The notes under the pieces: model-generated | Told to the model about the DNA's origin: nothing | What the model saw: only the letters and a program-made list of their open reading frames with translations | Database searches by the model: none | Source: Nanobdellota archaeon | GTDB lineage: Archaea; Nanobdellota; Nanobdellia; Pacearchaeales; GW2011-AR1 | DNA: 16,449 bases | Direction: 5' to 3' | Assembly (NCBI GenBank): GCA_023397215.1 | Contig: JAEWUG010000021.1 | Span: forward strand, 1-16,449 | Program-made: the position numbers and the translations under genes | Shown: positions 14,882-16,449 of the stretch, in pieces | Layout of the letters: each line of letters starts with the position of its first letter | Numbering within the stretch: position 1 is the first letter of the stretch

Positions 14882-15586
14882 ATGGAAATAATTGAACAAA
14901 ACAAAGAGAAAATAAAATTCATTGCTGAAACAAATGTTAGTTTGGCAAATGCAATTAGAAGAAGTGTTAGCGAAATTTCAACTTTAGCAATTAAAGAAGT
15001 TGATTTTTATAAAAATGATAGTGCATTATATGACGAAATTATTGCTCATAGATTAGGTTTAATTCCATTAAAAAATCAAAAATTAAAACAAGGTGAATTA
15101 ATTGAATTAAAATTAAAAAAGAAATCTAAAGATGATAATACTTTTGTTAAAGCAGGTGAATTAGGTGAAGAAGTAGTTTATCCTGAGATGCCAATAGTTT
15201 TATTAGGTAAAAATCAAGAAATAGAATTTGTAGCAAAGGCAGGTATTGGTACTGGTTTAGAACATTCAAAATTTATCCCTGGATTATTATATTATAAACA
15301 TTTACCAAAAATTAAAATAAATAAAGAAGGGGAATCACATATTGAATTAGCTAATAATTATTCTGATGTTTTTGAATTTAAAGATAAATTAAAAGTTAAA
15401 GATGCAACAAAATGTGAAATTGATAATGATGATTTAAAAGATTTCCCTGGTGTTGAAGTTAGTTTAGGAAAAGAAATAGTCTTTAATATAGAATCTTGGG
15501 GACAAATTGATGCAAAAAATATATTTAATGAAGCTTGTAAGGTATTAAAATCAAACCTCTTGGAAGTCTCTCGAGCATTAAAATAA
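14882..15586 (+). CDS. rpoD: DNA-directed RNA polymerase subunit Rpo3 (RpoD)
   Basis: A 234-residue homologue of bacterial alpha and eukaryotic Rpb3, which dimerises with Rpo11 to nucleate polymerase assembly. The dimerisation motif is clear: LANAIRRSVSEISTLAIKEV with DEIIAHRLGLIPL (residues 21-63). The C-terminal ESWGQIDAKNIFNEACKVL completes it. The region about 155-190, where some archaeal Rpo3 carry a Cys-rich 4Fe-4S domain, has only one cysteine (Cys178), so no cluster is expected. It follows uS11 as usual and is followed after 4 nt by tRNA-Leu. Confidence 0.95.
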   Translation: MEIIEQNKEKIKFIAETNVSLANAIRRSVSEISTLAIKEVDFYKNDSALYDEIIAHRLGLIPLKNQKLKQGELIELKLKKKSKDDNTFVKAGELGEEVVYPEMPIVLLGKNQEIEFVAKAGIGTGLEHSKFIPGLLYYKHLPKIKINKEGESHIELANNYSDVFEFKDKLKVKDATKCEIDNDDLKDFPGVEVSLGKEIVFNIESWGQIDAKNIFNEACKVLKSNLLEVSRALK

Positions 15587-15590
15587 GATT

Positions 15591-15673
15591 GAGGAGATGC
15601 CGGAGCGGTCAAACGGGGTACGTTAAGGGCGTATTGGTTTTTACCTACGGGGGTTCGAATCCTCCTCTCCTCA
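15591..15673 (+). tRNA. tRNA-Leu, anticodon AAG by structure
   Basis: The cloverleaf folds completely. Acceptor 15591-15597 pairs 7 of 7 with 15666-15672; discriminator A at 15673, as expected for Leu; CCA not encoded. D stem 15600-15602 with 15614-15616, with GG at 15607-15608 in the loop. Anticodon stem 15618-15622 with 15630-15634 (four Watson-Crick pairs and one G-U). The seven-base loop TTAAGGG puts AAG at 15625-15627. Long variable arm 15635-15648 with a 3-bp stem (class II tRNA). T arm 15649-15665 with loop TTCGAAT. A one-base shift would read UAA, also Leu, but breaks the stem. Located between rpoD and eL18, probably cotranscribed and released by processing. Confidence 0.95.
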
Positions 15674-15688
15674 TTAAAAAATGAAAAA

Positions 15689-16045
15689 ATGAAAATAAAC
15701 AAAACAAAAATAGAAAATAGAATGAAAAAAAAGAAAGATTTACTTTTAGTTAAAACTATAATCTTTTTAAAAAAGACAAATCCTGAAGTTGCTAAAGAAT
15801 TAGCTAAACCAAAAAGAAAATGGCCATCTATTAATTTAAAAGATTTACAATTAGTTGAAGGAGATGTTGTAGTTGCTGGAAAAGTTTTAAGTGCAGGTGA
15901 AATTAATGAACCTAAAAAAATTGTTGCTTGGTCTTTTAGTCAAAAAGCAAAAGAAAAAATAGAAGGATCAAAAGGAAAAGCAATTTTAATTAGTGAAGAA
16001 ATCAAAAAAAACCCAGAATTAAATGATTTGGTTATTGTAAAATAA
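15689..16045 (+). CDS. rpl18e: ribosomal protein eL18 (L18e)
   Basis: A 118-residue large-subunit protein shared by archaea and eukaryotes. Recognised by PKRKWPSINLKDLQLVEGDV, the VVAGKVLSAGEI loop and IVAWSFSQKAKEKI. Length is normal for archaea. The ATG at 15689 lies 15 nt after the tRNA; the ATG at 15681 gives only two further codons before a stop and cannot be the start. eL18-uL13-uS9 is the usual archaeal order, and uL13 follows after one base (TAAAATG). Confidence 0.95.
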   Translation: MKINKTKIENRMKKKKDLLLVKTIIFLKKTNPEVAKELAKPKRKWPSINLKDLQLVEGDVVVAGKVLSAGEINEPKKIVAWSFSQKAKEKIEGSKGKAILISEEIKKNPELNDLVIVK

Positions 16046-16046
16046 A

Positions 16047-16449
16047 ATGGTAAATGTAATAGTTAATGCTAAAGGAGCTATATTAGGTAGAATGGGTAGT
16101 TATGTTGCTAAAGAATTATTAAAAGGAAATTCAGTAGAGATCATTAATAGTGAAGAAACAATTATTTCTGGAAAAAAAGAATATATGGTTGAAAAAATAA
16201 AACAAAAAAGAAGAATGGGACAAGGAAGTTCATTAAAAGGTCCTAAATATATTAGAAAAGAAGATATGTTATTAAAAAGAATAATTAGAGGGATGTTACC
16301 TTGGGATAGACAAAAAGGAAGAGATGCTTATAAAAGATTAAGATGTTATATTGGGAATAATAATTTAACAGAAAAACAAATTAAAGGGATTAAGAATTTT
16401 GAACATCATCTTCCATTAAATCATTATAAATTAAAAGATGTTGTTAGGG
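16047..16449 (+). CDS. rpl13: ribosomal protein uL13, partial (3' end beyond window)
   Basis: The first 134 codons of uL13, starting one base after the eL18 stop. Recognised by NAKGAILGRMGSYVAKELL, the RMGQGSSLKGP motif and RGMLPWDRQKGRDAYKRLR. Archaeal uL13 is about 140-155 residues, so only a short C-terminal piece is missing. In the usual order uS9, rpoN and rpoK would follow outside the window. Confidence 0.95.
   Translation, partial: MVNVIVNAKGAILGRMGSYVAKELLKGNSVEIINSEETIISGKKEYMVEKIKQKRRMGQGSSLKGPKYIRKEDMLLKRIIRGMLPWDRQKGRDAYKRLRCYIGNNNLTEKQIKGIKNFEHHLPLNHYKLKDVVR

Noticed and set aside
15624..15626. Reading the tRNA anticodon as UAA
   Set aside because: Shifting the loop by one base leaves an anticodon stem with mismatches; the AAG frame gives four Watson-Crick pairs and one G-U.
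1..16449. CRISPR arrays, insertion sequences or phage genes
   Set aside because: No regularly spaced repeats, terminal inverted repeats, transposase or integrase motifs were seen; recurrent A/T-rich words reflect base composition.

Overview
The window is very A+T-rich archaeal chromosome. Archaeal markers are ribosomal proteins eL21 and eL18, RNA polymerase subunits Rpo4 (rpoF) and Rpo3 (rpoD), a DUF655 protein, the archaeal gene order uS13-uS4-uS11-rpoD, and TATA-box promoters about 25 nt upstream of start codons. Small compact genes, oligo-Lys/Asn-rich proteins and the type of Cys-rich surface proteins suggest a DPANN archaeon of the Pacearchaeota/Woesearchaeota kind; that placement is inference.

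Left part (1-9795, all minus strand): a surface-protein locus of six closely packed genes, read from 9795 down past base 1. It contains two related modules. Module A is a small pilin-like protein (9046-9795) followed by one giant Cys-rich, multi-membrane, Ig-repeat protein of 1309 residues (5113-9042). Module B is a second pilin-like protein (4314-5075) followed by a secreted Cys-rich protein of 582 residues (2564-4312) and a 783-residue protein (222-2573). The last two together match the two halves of the 1309-residue protein. A further short pilin-like gene starts at 220 and leaves the window. Several products carry a K-K-(A/G)-(Q/E) plus hydrophobic N-terminus of the class III (archaeal prepilin) kind. 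I infer an exported, disulfide-rich surface or appendage complex. This is the best candidate for an undescribed system here.

Middle (9796-12248): a divergent promoter region; a divergent but catalytically complete enolase (9877-11085, plus); a secreted, C-terminally anchored S-layer/CARDB-like protein (11074-11925, minus), whose 3' end overlaps enolase by 12 bp; and a small four-Cys zinc-binding-type protein (12042-12248, plus).

Right part (12249-16449, all plus): an information-processing operon, eL21 - rpoF - DUF655 - uS13 - uS4 - uS11 - rpoD - tRNA-Leu - eL18 - uL13 (cut by the window end). Genes overlap or sit 1-33 nt apart, and five junctions in the whole window are the same 7-nt TAAAATG. 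The tRNA-Leu lies 4 nt after rpoD and 15 nt before eL18, as in the known halobacterial S9 operon, but its anticodon loop reads AAG, which is unusual for archaea. No CRISPR array, insertion sequence, rRNA or replication origin was seen, and no gene-free stretch exceeds about 120 bp.
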